In this document: positions 1 through 9,293 of the stretch, piece after piece | How the letters are laid out: each line of letters opens with the position of its first letter | Numbering within the stretch: the first letter of the stretch is position 1 | From: Gammaproteobacteria bacterium | Lineage (GTDB): Bacteria; Pseudomonadota; Gammaproteobacteria; Arenicellales; UBA868 | Reading direction: 5' to 3' | Length of the DNA stretch: 64,000 nt | NCBI GenBank assembly: GCA_022451485.1 | Contig: JAKUQS010000007.1 | Location: forward strand, 1-64,000 | Translations under genes and position numbers: made by a program | The notes under the pieces: model-generated | The model's input: the letters and a program-made list of their open reading frames with translations, nothing else | What the model was told of the DNA's origin: nothing | Databases searched by the model: none

Positions 1-4
1 AACC

Positions 5-757
5 GTGTTGAGGAAAAAACAATGCAGTGGGTCGCAAATCCACCCAACGTCAAAATCCATCGTGATTCAGCGGTTAGGATTCACCCATCTTACCGCTCAT
101 TACGACCTGCATTATGCCTCCGATGCGCTGGAACGCGTATTACGCGAGCCCGATGCCGCAGTGGCTGACATTAAACCAATCAAGCATGGTGGCAAGACCA
201 CTGTTTGGGAAAGTACCATCGACCTTCATCGCTGCATCATCAAACGCTACAACAGGACGACGCCAATACACGGCATTCGACGTTTTTTTCAACGCTCCCG
301 TGCACAAAACTGTTGGTTGCAAGCACAGGCTCTAGCGAGCATCGGCGTCGCTGTAGCACCACCCATTGCCTGGGTTCAAAAAACAACTCTCGGACTTAAG
401 CGCGGTTCGTGGCTAATTTCGAAACGAATGGATGGTGACGACTGCCATAAAACCATCGAAAGCCACGAAGAAGACAGCAACCTATTGCTGGCAAACATTG
501 TCAACACATTGGTTAAGCTTTGGCGGGCAGGTTACTCACACGGTGACCTCAAGGCGACCAACATCCTGATTGCAAACGGCAACCCGGTGCTAATTGATCT
601 GGATGCGACTCAACATCATCGAAGCCGTTTTTTCACCCGCCGTGGAATCACCCGTGACCTCCGTCGATTTTTGCGAAACTGGCAGGACGAGCCACTTATT
701 CAACAACAAGCGAAAACCGCTCTCGCAGCCCATAAATTCAAGTTACCGGAGCGATGA
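5..757 (+). CDS. Lipopolysaccharide kinase (Kdo/WaaP-like) family protein
   Basis: This is a protein-kinase-fold protein of the LPS kinase family, whose members phosphorylate sugars of the lipid A/Kdo/heptose core at the inner face of the inner membrane. A catalytic loop of type HGDLKATNIL lies near residues 179-189 (catalytic Asp about 181). A metal-binding IDLD follows near residue 198, where kinases have DFG. A basic C-terminal stretch (HHRSRFF then RDLRRFLRNW) is typical of the family. The reading frame begins with GTG at base 5 of the window, so the true start may lie to the left and the gene may be incomplete. It ends 17 bases before the convergent stop of the next gene. The exact acceptor sugar cannot be read from the sequence. 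I am confident of the fold and family, less so of the substrate. Confidence 0.75.
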   Translation: MLRKKQCSGSQIHPTSKSIVIQRLGFTHLTAHYDLHYASDALERVLREPDAAVADIKPIKHGGKTTVWESTIDLHRCIIKRYNRTTPIHGIRRFFQRSRAQNCWLQAQALASIGVAVAPPIAWVQKTTLGLKRGSWLISKRMDGDDCHKTIESHEEDSNLLLANIVNTLVKLWRAGYSHGDLKATNILIANGNPVLIDLDATQHHRSRFFTRRGITRDLRRFLRNWQDEPLIQQQAKTALAAHKFKLPER

Positions 758-774
758 TTAGTCGCGAATGCTGA

Positions 775-1560
775 CTACAAAGACAGGCGCACAGCGAAGA
801 AAGGATGATCTGATGGCCCGGGTGGCAAAGCCCACGACGAGAGCACTTGGAATCCACGCACAAAAATATGATCCACACGCTGACTGTCCTCACTCGACAA
901 CGCATCAATGGCCCCCGTGTCATAGAGACATGCAAAGCTCTCGTGCCCTGGCGGCCTATTGAAATCACCTATCAAGACAGCGCGTTCATGGCGCATAAAA
1001 ACTGCGACGATTTTCTCAAGGCCTGTGTTTTTCCCTTCCGGCTTTGATAGATGGGTGTTGATCACCACGACAGGGTGGCCACCCACCTGCACCGTGTATT
1101 CGGTGAAATTCCGATAACCCTTGCCACGTAACCGCTCTCGCACCAATGGCTGTCGGCGCCAGGCAGTAATTGACCATTGACTCAATAATGCATTGCCGCG
1201 CTCAGGGAAAAACGCACGCAGTCGGGTTGGCGAGAAGTGAACCTCGCATTGCAGCTGTTTCGCCAAACGTTCAGCCTGACTCTGTCGATGAAATAAAGTG
1301 ACGCCTTCGACTTCCTGCAGTCCCGTCACATCACACGCGCTAACCACTTGAGCCACTCGGGGCAAATCTTTCCGGCCATCCAAACCTCGTGCACGATGAA
1401 TATTGAAAGTCCCTACCGTGAGGACAGTCGTTTCACCCTTAACCAGAGGAGCAGATGTTTTGCGCGTTCCTATCTGAGGTGGAAGAGGCCAACACCAGCG
1501 CGAAACAACGATTAATGCGACTAGCACCGCGAACATGATAACCAGTACTGTGCCAATCAT
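775..1560 (-). CDS. Membrane-anchored endonuclease/exonuclease/phosphatase (EEP) family protein
   Basis: A 261-residue protein with one N-terminal hydrophobic helix (about residues 1-20) followed by an EEP catalytic domain. Visible family motifs are GTFNIHRARG near the start of the domain, LQEVEG (the metal-binding Glu), NTHLSKPEG, IGDFNRPPG (catalytic Asp and Asn), RVDHIFV and the terminal SDHPF His. All the usual EEP catalytic residues appear present. The family covers DNA repair nucleases, sphingomyelinases and phosphoinositide phosphatases. The membrane anchor and the bacterial ELFV-type relatives suggest a periplasmic or membrane-surface phosphodiesterase, but the substrate is unknown. 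The gene stands alone, convergent with the LPS-kinase-like gene. Confidence 0.75.
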   Translation of the reverse strand: MIGTVLVIMFAVLVALIVVSRWCWPLPPQIGTRKTSAPLVKGETTVLTVGTFNIHRARGLDGRKDLPRVAQVVSACDVTGLQEVEGVTLFHRQSQAERLAKQLQCEVHFSPTRLRAFFPERGNALLSQWSITAWRRQPLVRERLRGKGYRNFTEYTVQVGGHPVVVINTHLSKPEGKNTGLEKIVAVFMRHERAVLIGDFNRPPGHESFACLYDTGAIDALSSEDSQRVDHIFVRGFQVLSSWALPPGPSDHPFFAVRLSL

Positions 1561-1841
1561 TAAATCACCTGACCCACCAAATTACGGCAAGACAGCCTAC
1601 AAAAATCATGGTGCCTTGCCAAATCATTATTCCTTCGTGAATACCGACATCTATAGACAGCTACATCACGCTACTTTGATACTATCGCCCACAGTCCTGA
1701 TCAGGCAAACCAACACCGTTACCTAAGAATGAGAAAAACGATGTCTCACCACAGCGTTATCAAATCAAGTTGTCCCCCTAACGCCAGGCGAAGCTGTGTT
1801 GTCAGAATCAAAAACGTTACAGATGATTCGAGCCTTGTTTG
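1561..1841. other. Intergenic region upstream of the HDAC-family gene
   Basis: About 280 bases between two divergently read genes. I find no tRNA and no convincing promoter. One plus-strand frame is free of stops from about 1730 to beyond 1841 and reads like protein near its end (PGEAVLSESKTLQMIRALF), but it has no good start codon or ribosome binding site and closes after about 43 codons. It may be a decayed gene end or chance. Confidence 0.3.
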
Positions 1842-2816
1842 ATGAATACTGCCTTTTGTTTTGATCCCCAATTCCTGGAACATGATACCGGTCTTGGCCA
1901 TCCTGAGAGAGCCGATCGACTAAACGCGACAATCGTCCATCTTCGCCAACAACCGTGGTTTCAACAACTATTATCCGTTAAGGCCATCGCATGCGATCTC
2001 GAGTGGATTCATCAAATTCATGACCCCGCGTTGGGGCAAAGAGCCGAATCAGCCTGCCGTACTGGCTTGCCGTACCTCGATACGCCAGATGTTGCCGTCA
2101 GCGCAGCCACCTACGACACAGCACTACTCGCAGCTGGCGGCTTAATCAATGTGATCGATGAAGTGATTGCAGGACGCGCAGACAATGGGTTTGCATTGGT
2201 TAGGCCGCCCGGCCACCATGCTGAATACAATGCTGCGCTGGGCTTTTGCGTCTTCAACAATATCGCGGTCGCGGCCAAATACCTGCAGCGACAGCATGGT
2301 CTTGAGAAAATATTGATCCTCGACTGGGATGTCCACCATGGTAATGGTACCCAGCATACTTTTGAGTCGGACCCGTCAGTCTTTTTTGCAAGCCTTCATC
2401 AGTACCCACACTACCCCGGCACAGGTGCTCGGTCCGAAACCGGCGACAGCAGGGGGAAGGGGGCAACTTTAAACTGTCCGATGTCTGCGGGTGCGGGAGA
2501 CAGTGACTACACCGATGCCTTCGTTGAGAAAATTCTGCCTGCTATTGATCGTTTCTCACCGGAAGTTATTCTTATTTCCGCCGGTTTTGATGCACACCAA
2601 GCCGACCCTCTCGGGGCGATCAATCTCAGCACTAATTATTATGGTTGGATGACTAAACGCCTGCTTGAAATGGCTGACAAGCATGCCGGTGGCCGTCTGA
2701 TTTCCGTCCTCGAAGGCGGCTATGATCTTAATGCGCTAGCCCATAGCGTTAGCATTCATCTTGAGACACTGCTGATGACTGAATCAAATGATGTGGACAG
2801 TCCACGGGTCTTGTGA
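1842..2816 (+). CDS. Histone deacetylase family amidohydrolase
   Basis: A 324-residue zinc hydrolase of the arginase/deacetylase fold (class II HDAC, acetylpolyamine amidohydrolase and acetoin-utilisation relatives), which removes acyl groups from amino groups. Motifs in order: GHPERADRL near residue 18; RPPGHHAE with the His pair at about 124-125; DWDVHHGNGTQ with zinc ligands Asp and His at about 161-166; SAGFDAHQADP with the third zinc Asp near 250; and EGGYDL near the end. Every catalytic residue is in place, so it should be active. A TTG lies one codon upstream at 1839, but the ATG at 1842 matches the usual start of the family. In bacteria the substrate may be an acetylated polyamine, a small amide or a protein lysine; the context does not decide. 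Confidence 0.88.
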   Translation: MNTAFCFDPQFLEHDTGLGHPERADRLNATIVHLRQQPWFQQLLSVKAIACDLEWIHQIHDPALGQRAESACRTGLPYLDTPDVAVSAATYDTALLAAGGLINVIDEVIAGRADNGFALVRPPGHHAEYNAALGFCVFNNIAVAAKYLQRQHGLEKILILDWDVHHGNGTQHTFESDPSVFFASLHQYPHYPGTGARSETGDSRGKGATLNCPMSAGAGDSDYTDAFVEKILPAIDRFSPEVILISAGFDAHQADPLGAINLSTNYYGWMTKRLLEMADKHAGGRLISVLEGGYDLNALAHSVSIHLETLLMTESNDVDSPRVL

Positions 2817-2901
2817 GCCTCCTGTTTTCACGTTCTGCTGACTGCCCCATGGTTGCTATCAAGGTCACGACGCGGTTAGATTGCACGGATGACAGGGCTA
2901 A

Positions 2902-2939
2902 TATGGGCTTCGCTCCGTTCTACCCATAACTCCATGGGT
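2902..2939 (+). repeat. Two mutually exclusive inverted repeats upstream of ileS
   Basis: TATGGG at 2902-2907 can pair with CCCATA at 2923-2928. The overlapping ACCCAT at 2922-2927 can instead pair with ATGGGT at 2934-2939 across a 6-base loop. The two hairpins share the central arm, so only one can form at a time. They lie about 50 bases before the ileS start. This geometry resembles a leader switch or the 3' end of the preceding transcript. No U-run follows either stem, so it is not a standard intrinsic terminator. Confidence 0.35.
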
Positions 2940-2989
2940 CAATTGCTTTATACAGGTTTTATACTTTCAGTCGCTGACAAACAAACGCC

Positions 2990-5900
2990 ATGTCTTTTTC
3001 AACGGTGTCTTCTCGCTACGCAGGGCCGCAACTAGAGCAGCGCATCCTTGACTTCTGGCGTGACAAGGACATTTTTTCCCAGACACTAAGTCAATCTGAA
3101 GGGCGCCCGCTCTTCACTTTTAACGAAGGCCCGCCGACCGCCAACGGTCAGCCTGGCATTCACCATGTGCTGGCTCGCACGTTCAAAGACATCTATCCCC
3201 GTTACAAAACAATGCGCGGTTTCTATGCACCACGAAAAGCTGGGTGGGATACCCACGGACTGCCAGTTGAACATGAGATAGAAAAGGAATTGGGCATCTT
3301 TGACAAAGCGGAAATCGAAGCAAAGATTGGCGTCGCCGAGTTCACCAGACGCTGCCGAGAATCCGTGATGCGATACATCGGTGACTGGGAAAAGATGACT
3401 GAACGTATGGGGTTCTGGGTTGACATCGACCAAGCGTATTACACGCTCGACAACCACTATATCGAGTCGGTCTGGCACCTCCTGAAAACCATCTGGAACA
3501 AAGATCTGATTTATCAGGGCTACAAGGTGGTTCCCTACGACCCTCGTATCGGGGCTACCTTGTCCTCTCACGAGGTTGCCCAAGGTTACCGTGAGGTGGA
3601 CGACCCATCGATCACCGTCCGTTTTCCAGTTATCGGCGAGGATAAAACCTATTTTCTCGTCTGGACCACCACGCCGTGGACCTTACCGGCCAACCTGGCT
3701 CTAGCGGTCGGCGCAAGCATCGATTACGTCTTTGTCGAACACGGTGGGGAAACCCTAATTCTTGCCACACAGCTCGTCGACAAAGTGCTTGGTGAGGGGC
3801 CGCACACCATTGTGCGGCAGGTAAAGGGTGAGGATTTGATGGGGTTGCGCTACCAACGGTTATTCGATGAGCTACCTGCAGAGGGAGACATCTGTCGCGT
3901 CCTGACCGCTGATTTCGTCAGCACAGACGATGGCACCGGTATCGTCCACACTGCGCCTGCGTACGGTGTGGATGATCTTGCCCTGGGACAAGCCCATGGT
4001 TTACCAGTGGTACACGGAATTGGCCTCGACGGGTGTTTCAAGGACGAAGTCACGCCCGTCCAAGGTCAATTCTTCAAAGACGCGGACCCCACCATCATCG
4101 AGATACTGCGCGAGCGTGGCCTGCTCTTTCGATCCGAGACTCACCGCCATAATTATCCTTTCGGCTGGCGCACCGGTGACCCACTGATCTACTACGCTAA
4201 GAACGCCTGGTACATCCGAACCACGGCCGTGCGCGAACGCATGGTCGAGCTCAACTCCACCATTAACTGGGTTCCGGAAACAATTCGCAACGGTCGGTTT
4301 GGCAACTGGCTAGAACACAATGTCGACTGGGCATTATCGCGAGAACGTTTTTGGGGTACACCGCTGCCAGTGTGGACCGATGGCGAAGGTGACTACGTGT
4401 GCATCGGATCAGTGAAGGAACTGGAAACATTGTGTGGTCGATCATTGGCGGCGCTTGACCTACACCGCCCCACCATTGATGAAGTGCACTTTACCCATCC
4501 CGATAATGGACGGGAATATCACCGCGTGCCCGAAGTCATCGATTGTTGGTTCGATTCCGGAGCCATGTCCTACGCCCAGTGGCACTACCCATTCGAAAAT
4601 CAACAGGTGTTCGAAAAACATTTTCCCGCTGACTACATCTGTGAAGCGATCGATCAGACCCGTGGCTGGTTTTACAGTCTCCACGCCATCGCGACGCTGG
4701 TATCCGACAGCGTCGCCTACCGAAATTGTGTCTGCTTAAGTCACATTGTGGATGGCGACGGAAAGAAGATGTCGAAGTCCCTAGGCAATATCGTCAATCC
4801 TTATGATGTTTTTGACCATATCGGCGCCGACCCCTTACGATGGTATTTTCTTGCCCGCCTGACGCCGGATGTGCAAAAACGCATCTCCGTCGCAATCATC
4901 GCGGAAGTGGCCAGTTCATTTATTAATACGCTGTGGAACACCTACGCGTTTTTTACCCTTTATGCTTCCCTTGACCAAGTGGATATCAAACAAGATGTTC
5001 CTTTGCCCGAACGGCCGGAGATCGATCGATGGATTCTCGCTCTGGCTCATCGCACGGCAGCGCAAACCACCGCGGCACTGGAACAATACGACGCCCACCG
5101 CGCGGGTAGCGTCATCGAATCGTTTGTCGATCAACTCAGCAATTGGTACGTTCGCCGCAACCGCCGGCGATTCTGGAAAAGCGAGAGCGGAATCGACAAA
5201 CAATCCGCCTATCGCACACTGTACCAATGTCTCGACCTAGTCCATCGCCTCATGGCACCATTCACTCCGTTTCTCAGCGAAGAGATTTACCAGAATCTGG
5301 TTCGTTCCAACGACCAGGCAGCACCCGTAAGCGTGCATATGACATCGTGGCCTGTAGTCGATCCGGTATGGCAGAACGAAGCATTGATTGAAACGCTGTC
5401 CGTAGTGCAAAAAGTGGTCGCACTCGGGCGCACGGCACGCGAAAGAAGCCGCATACGGGTGCGTCAACCACTCTCTCGCCTGTTAGTTCGACTGCCTAAT
5501 AAAAACATGGTGGAAAAACTCGACGCACACAGTGGCCAGGTGCTAGATGAACTGAATGTCAAAATCATTGAAGTCATTGAGCAAGATGCACAGTTAGTTA
5601 CATATCGCGTCAAGCCGAACCTACCCAGAGTCGGTAAGCGTCTCGGCAAGTACGTTCCTGCCGTGAGGGCGATGCTGAATGACATTAATGGCGCCGACGT
5701 AGTCAAAGCCCAGGCTGCGGGAGACTCCATCACGCTTGACGTCGAAGGCCAACGCCTTGAGTTTGGCCCGGAAGATCTACTCGTTGAAACCACAGCTGCC
5801 CCTGGCTTTGCCAGTGCAGAATCGGAGGGATTTCTGGTCGCCCTGGATACTGAACTGACCCCCGCCCTCGAAACGGAGGGCCTCGCTCGCGAGATGGTAC

Positions 5901-6133
5901 GGACCGTTCAGGAAGCGCGAAAAACCACTGGTCTGCAGATATCTGACCGCATTGCGCTCGGTATCCAAGGGTCCCCCGCTATCGATGCTGTCTTAGCAGA
6001 TTACCGCGACTACATCATGTCCGAAACCCTCGCTACGACTTGGCTAGAAAACGAGGCACAAGATGCAACGAATTCCGTATCACACCAACTGGAGCAACAC
6101 CGATGGGTTATCACGATAGAAAAGGTCAGTTAA
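2990..6133 (+). CDS. ileS: Isoleucine--tRNA ligase, type 2 (long, eukaryote/Bacteroidetes-like)
   Basis: Charges tRNA-Ile with isoleucine in the cytoplasm. At 1047 residues it is about 100 longer than the usual gammaproteobacterial IleS. The class I ATP-binding signature appears as PGIHHVLAR near residue 55, where the E. coli-type enzyme has HIGH; the KMSKS loop KKMSKSLGN is near residue 592. The CP1 editing domain starts with TVRFPVIGE and contains the WTTTPWTLPANLAL motif. GWDTHGLPVE and WFDSGAMSYAQWHYP are also present. The C-terminus lacks the zinc-finger cysteine cluster of the E. coli-type enzyme. These are marks of the type 2 enzymes, many of which tolerate mupirocin, so tolerance is an inference here. 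The gene stands alone rather than in the ribF-ileS-lspA order common in gammaproteobacteria, which suggests replacement or an added copy. Confidence 0.95.
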   Translation: MSFSTVSSRYAGPQLEQRILDFWRDKDIFSQTLSQSEGRPLFTFNEGPPTANGQPGIHHVLARTFKDIYPRYKTMRGFYAPRKAGWDTHGLPVEHEIEKELGIFDKAEIEAKIGVAEFTRRCRESVMRYIGDWEKMTERMGFWVDIDQAYYTLDNHYIESVWHLLKTIWNKDLIYQGYKVVPYDPRIGATLSSHEVAQGYREVDDPSITVRFPVIGEDKTYFLVWTTTPWTLPANLALAVGASIDYVFVEHGGETLILATQLVDKVLGEGPHTIVRQVKGEDLMGLRYQRLFDELPAEGDICRVLTADFVSTDDGTGIVHTAPAYGVDDLALGQAHGLPVVHGIGLDGCFKDEVTPVQGQFFKDADPTIIEILRERGLLFRSETHRHNYPFGWRTGDPLIYYAKNAWYIRTTAVRERMVELNSTINWVPETIRNGRFGNWLEHNVDWALSRERFWGTPLPVWTDGEGDYVCIGSVKELETLCGRSLAALDLHRPTIDEVHFTHPDNGREYHRVPEVIDCWFDSGAMSYAQWHYPFENQQVFEKHFPADYICEAIDQTRGWFYSLHAIATLVSDSVAYRNCVCLSHIVDGDGKKMSKSLGNIVNPYDVFDHIGADPLRWYFLARLTPDVQKRISVAIIAEVASSFINTLWNTYAFFTLYASLDQVDIKQDVPLPERPEIDRWILALAHRTAAQTTAALEQYDAHRAGSVIESFVDQLSNWYVRRNRRRFWKSESGIDKQSAYRTLYQCLDLVHRLMAPFTPFLSEEIYQNLVRSNDQAAPVSVHMTSWPVVDPVWQNEALIETLSVVQKVVALGRTARERSRIRVRQPLSRLLVRLPNKNMVEKLDAHSGQVLDELNVKIIEVIEQDAQLVTYRVKPNLPRVGKRLGKYVPAVRAMLNDINGADVVKAQAAGDSITLDVEGQRLEFGPEDLLVETTAAPGFASAESEGFLVALDTELTPALETEGLAREMVRTVQEARKTTGLQISDRIALGIQGSPAIDAVLADYRDYIMSETLATTWLENEAQDATNSVSHQLEQHRWVITIEKVS

Positions 6134-6254
6134 TCACGACATAAAAGGTTGTTGGTTGGATAGCGATAATCCGGGTTGCATGACCTCTGACCCATTTTGT
6201 TCTGGTACCATGCGGCCTTTGTTGACACCACTTTACTGAATAGCGGAATCCCTC

Positions 6255-7421
6255 ATGACACGCAGTTTTCTCTTTACCTCCGAATCAGTCTCCGAGGGCC
6301 ATCCAGACAAAATGGCTGATCAAATTTCGGATTCGATACTCGATGCTGTGATCATGCAAGACCCCTCTTCGCGGGTTGCCTGTGAAACACTTGTCAATAC
6401 CGGCCTCGCCTTGGTATCGGGTGAAATCACCACCGCTGCCCAAGTAGATTACGCCGATATCGTGCGTGACACCATCCGGGATATCGGCTACACGTCATCC
6501 GCCATGGGCTACGATTACAAGGGCTGCTCCGTCATGGTGGCGCTGGACAAGCAATCACCCAACATCGCCCAAGGAGTCAACGAAGGCGAAGGACTTGACC
6601 TAGAACAAGGTGCAGGCGATCAGGGCCTGATGTTCGGCTTTGCGTGCAGCGAAACCGACGTATTGATGCCATTTGCAATCACCTATGCCCACCGCCTCGT
6701 TGAACGCCAGGCAGAAGTGCGTCGCAGCGGTCGCTTGCCTTGGCTACGCCCGGATGCCAAGAGCCAGGTCACGGTACTGTACGAAGACGGTGCACCAGTT
6801 TCGGTGGATACTGTGGTTCTCTCTACCCAGCATGCGGAAGACATTGAACACGGCACCCTATCGGAGGCGGTGATCGAGGAAATTATAAAACCCGTGTTGC
6901 CGCAAAACATGGTCACAGAAAAAACACGTTATCTGGTTAACCCTACTGGCAGTTTCGTCATCGGCGGACCTCACGGGGATTGTGGTCTGACGGGTCGCAA
7001 GATTGTGGTCGACACTTATGGCGGCGCCGCTCACCACGGTGGCGGTGCTTTTTCCGGCAAAGATCCGTCCAAGGTTGACCGATCAGCCGCTTATGCCATG
7101 CGCTACGTGGCCAAAAATATTGTTGCGGCAGGATTAGCGACTCAATGTGAAGTGCAAGTAGCTTATGCCATCGGTGTTGCCCAACCGGTGTCACTAATGG
7201 TCAACACCCAAGGTACCGCCGTGATCCCAGAAGAGGAAATCGAAAAGTTGGTGCATGCTCACTTTGATCTACGCCCTAAAGGCATTATTCGAGAACTTGA
7301 TCTACTGCGACCGATTTATCGCAAGAGTGCAGCGTACGGACATTTTGGCCGCGAAGAACCTGATTTTCATTGGGAAAAAACCGACAAGGCCGAAATCATG
7401 CGATCGGCTGCAGGTCTGTGA
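6255..7421 (+). CDS. metK: S-adenosylmethionine synthase
   Basis: Makes S-adenosylmethionine from methionine and ATP, the methyl donor for the cell. The 388-residue length is normal for the family. Visible motifs are [16 protein letters not shown] at the N-terminus, the methionine/ATP loop [10 protein letters not shown] near residue 120, [21 protein letters not shown] and the C-terminal domain signature [19 protein letters not shown]. All catalytic His, Asp and Lys residues of these motifs are present. The next gene on the same strand is ahcY, separated by 159 bases that hold a SAH riboswitch, so methyl-donor synthesis and product recycling sit side by side. I see no convincing promoter in the 121 bases upstream. 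Confidence 0.97.
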   Translation: MTRSFLFTSESVSEGHPDKMADQISDSILDAVIMQDPSSRVACETLVNTGLALVSGEITTAAQVDYADIVRDTIRDIGYTSSAMGYDYKGCSVMVALDKQSPNIAQGVNEGEGLDLEQGAGDQGLMFGFACSETDVLMPFAITYAHRLVERQAEVRRSGRLPWLRPDAKSQVTVLYEDGAPVSVDTVVLSTQHAEDIEHGTLSEAVIEEIIKPVLPQNMVTEKTRYLVNPTGSFVIGGPHGDCGLTGRKIVVDTYGGAAHHGGGAFSGKDPSKVDRSAAYAMRYVAKNIVAAGLATQCEVQVAYAIGVAQPVSLMVNTQGTAVIPEEEIEKLVHAHFDLRPKGIIRELDLLRPIYRKSAAYGHFGREEPDFHWEKTDKAEIMRSAAGL

Positions 7422-7459
7422 CCGATCGATTATTACTGACTCGAGCGGTTATTTCTTGA

Positions 7460-7477
7460 GCTTGCCAGTGGGCGAGC
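7460..7477 (+). terminator. Possible metK terminator hairpin
   Basis: GCTTGCC (7460-7466) pairs with GGCGAGC (7471-7477), one G-U pair included, over a 4-base loop, and is followed by the T-rich CTTGTTGTTG. It lies between the metK stop and the SAH riboswitch. The T-run is interrupted by G, so termination would be partial at best. Confidence 0.4.
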
Positions 7478-7486
7478 CTTGTTGTT

Positions 7487-7558
7487 GTCGAGGAGCGTTG
7501 CAACAGGATATACCTGTCAGGCTCGGCTAACGACATGAACTTATAAGCAAACTGCGCT
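7487..7558 (+). promoter_or_regulatory. SAH riboswitch upstream of ahcY
   Basis: The region holds the conserved core of the S-adenosylhomocysteine riboswitch: GAGGAGCGTTGCAAC, then TCAGGCTCGG, then a distal GCGCT element. GTCGAG (7487-7492) pairs with CTCGGC (7522-7527) as P1. ACAGG (7503-7507) pairs with CCTGT (7513-7517) as P2 with an ATATA loop. AGCG (7494-7497) can pair with CGCT (7555-7558) as the pseudoknot. Known SAH riboswitches turn on SAH-recycling genes when SAH builds up. Position just before ahcY is the classic one. The pseudoknot arm ends 8 bases before the ribosome binding site, so control of translation start is plausible. Confidence 0.9.
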
Positions 7559-7580
7559 TAGTTACTCTGGAGAGTTGGCT

Positions 7581-8993
7581 ATGAATGCTGCAACCGTTTC
7601 TGGCACAGACTATGTGGTGGCGGACCTTGCTTTAGCAGAATGGGGTCGTAAAGAAATTCGCATTGCCGAAACCGAAATGCCGGGGCTAATGGCGGTCAGG
7701 GAAGAATACCAAGCTGCACAACCCCTTGCTGGCACTCGCATCGCCGGGTCGCTCCACATGACGATCCAGACCGCTGTACTCATCGAGTCGCTAACTGCTT
7801 TGGGTGCTGCCGTACGATGGGCTTCATGCAATATCTACTCTACCCAGGACCATGCTGCTGCTGCTATCGCTACCAGCGGTGTCCCCGTATTTGCGCACAA
7901 GGGTGAGTCGCTGACCGAATACTGGGACTATACCCACCGCATTATGGAATGGCCCGATAATGAAACCCCCAACATGATCCTGGACGATGGTGGGGACGCC
8001 ACTTTGCTTGTGACACTCGGTGCCCGCGCAGCTACTGATCGCAAGTTGATTCAGAAACCCACCAGCGAAGAAGAAGAGGCGCTGTTCGCCAGTATCGCGC
8101 AGCGTCTTGACAATGATCCCGGATTCTATGGCCGCATTGTCGGCAGTCTGCAGGGCATCACAGAAGAAACCACGACCGGTGTTCATCGCCTTTACCAGAT
8201 GCAAGAACGAGGAGAACTGCCTTGTCCGGCAATTAATGTCAATGATTCTGTGACCAAATCTAAGTTCGATAATCTTTACGGTTGTCGAGAATCACTAGTT
8301 GACGGAATCAAACGAGCGACGGACGTCATGGTTGCCGGCAAGATTGCCGTCGTTGCCGGCTACGGTGACGTCGGCAAAGGCAGCGCTCAATCTCTACGCG
8401 GGCTAGGCGCCAATGTATGGATAACCGAAATCGACCCCATATGTGCCATGCAGGCTGCAATGGAAGGTTACCGCGTAGTCACAATGGACTACGCCGCTGA
8501 TAAGGCCGATATATTTGTCACTGCCACCGGCAACTACCACGTCATCACAGCCGATCACCTTCGAGCGATGAAGAACCAGGCAATCGTCTGCAACATTGGC
8601 CATTTTGACAATGAAATAGATGTTGCCAGCCTGCAAAACTATCCCTGGGAAAATATCAAAGACCAAGTCGACCATGTTATTTTTCCGGACGGCAAGCGGT
8701 TGATCCTTCTTGCACAGGGCCGTCTCGTTAATCTTGGCTGCGGCACTGGTCACCCAAGCTTTGTAATGTCCAACTCATTTACCAATCAGGTACTTGCCCA
8801 AATTGAACTGTGGCAACATCCCGATCGCTACTCTCAAAGCGTACACGTGCTCCCCAAAAAACTTGATGAACAAGTGGCTCGTTTACATCTTGGCAAGATT
8901 GGTGCTGAATTGACAACACTACGAGAAGACCAGGCCGACTACATCGGCGTTGACGCTTCGGGCCCGTACAAACCAGAGTACTATCGTTATTAA
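7581..8993 (+). CDS. ahcY: Adenosylhomocysteinase (SAH hydrolase)
   Basis: Splits S-adenosylhomocysteine into homocysteine and adenosine, relieving product inhibition of methyltransferases. The 470-residue protein has [15 protein letters not shown] near the substrate site, [14 protein letters not shown](C)RES with the catalytic Lys, the NAD-binding glycine loop [11 protein letters not shown] near residue 260 and the C-terminal KPEYYRY that reaches into the partner subunit's NAD site. I start it at the ATG at 7581 because the ribosome binding site GGAGAG at 7569-7574 is six bases before it; the in-frame TTG at 7575 abuts that site. It follows metK and is governed by the SAH riboswitch at 7487-7558. 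No metF follows, unlike in many proteobacterial clusters. Confidence 0.96.
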   Translation: MNAATVSGTDYVVADLALAEWGRKEIRIAETEMPGLMAVREEYQAAQPLAGTRIAGSLHMTIQTAVLIESLTALGAAVRWASCNIYSTQDHAAAAIATSGVPVFAHKGESLTEYWDYTHRIMEWPDNETPNMILDDGGDATLLVTLGARAATDRKLIQKPTSEEEEALFASIAQRLDNDPGFYGRIVGSLQGITEETTTGVHRLYQMQERGELPCPAINVNDSVTKSKFDNLYGCRESLVDGIKRATDVMVAGKIAVVAGYGDVGKGSAQSLRGLGANVWITEIDPICAMQAAMEGYRVVTMDYAADKADIFVTATGNYHVITADHLRAMKNQAIVCNIGHFDNEIDVASLQNYPWENIKDQVDHVIFPDGKRLILLAQGRLVNLGCGTGHPSFVMSNSFTNQVLAQIELWQHPDRYSQSVHVLPKKLDEQVARLHLGKIGAELTTLREDQADYIGVDASGPYKPEYYRY

Positions 8994-9039
8994 AATACGG
9001 GTCGTTTAGTCATCGGAAATCTCGGGGCTTACATCAACG

Positions 9040-9246
9040 CTACGCGGTCGCGTCGGGAACCAATTGTTTTTCGAGATGCGCGATACTGTCTTTAAGGAAT
9101 AGTTTTCTTTTCTTTAGACGACGCACCTGTAAATCATCGATGGTTGGATCAGCCGAGAGCGCCTCTAGTTGGCCATCAAGGGCCCGGTGCTCGGACTTTA
9201 GTTCGCTAATTCGGTTTGTCAGTGTATCGAATAATTCCACACCCAT
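9040..9246 (-). CDS. YdcH family (DUF465) small protein
   Basis: A 68-residue, highly charged helical protein that matches the YdcH/DUF465 pattern: an N-terminal helix (LTNRISELKSEHRALDGQL), a short turn with D-P, and a second helix rich in Lys and Arg (VRRLKKRKLFLKDSIAHLEKQL). The two helices probably form an antiparallel hairpin. The function of the family is unknown. The ribosome binding site GGAGA lies just before the ATG at 9246. The gene is convergent with ahcY and divergent from the pepN region. Confidence 0.8.
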   Translation of the reverse strand: MGVELFDTLTNRISELKSEHRALDGQLEALSADPTIDDLQVRRLKKRKLFLKDSIAHLEKQLVPDATA

Positions 9247-9293
9247 TGTCTCTCCTCAGTCATTGTCCAGCGGTTAACACTGGTAGTTAAGCA

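Noticed and set aside
2943-2965. TTGCTT and TATACT as a promoter for ileS
   Set aside because: The two elements are only 11 bases apart, which is too close for a sigma-70 promoter.
6222-6254. TTGACA upstream of metK as a promoter
   Set aside because: A perfect -35 exists at 6222-6227 but no -10-like hexamer lies 16-18 bases downstream.
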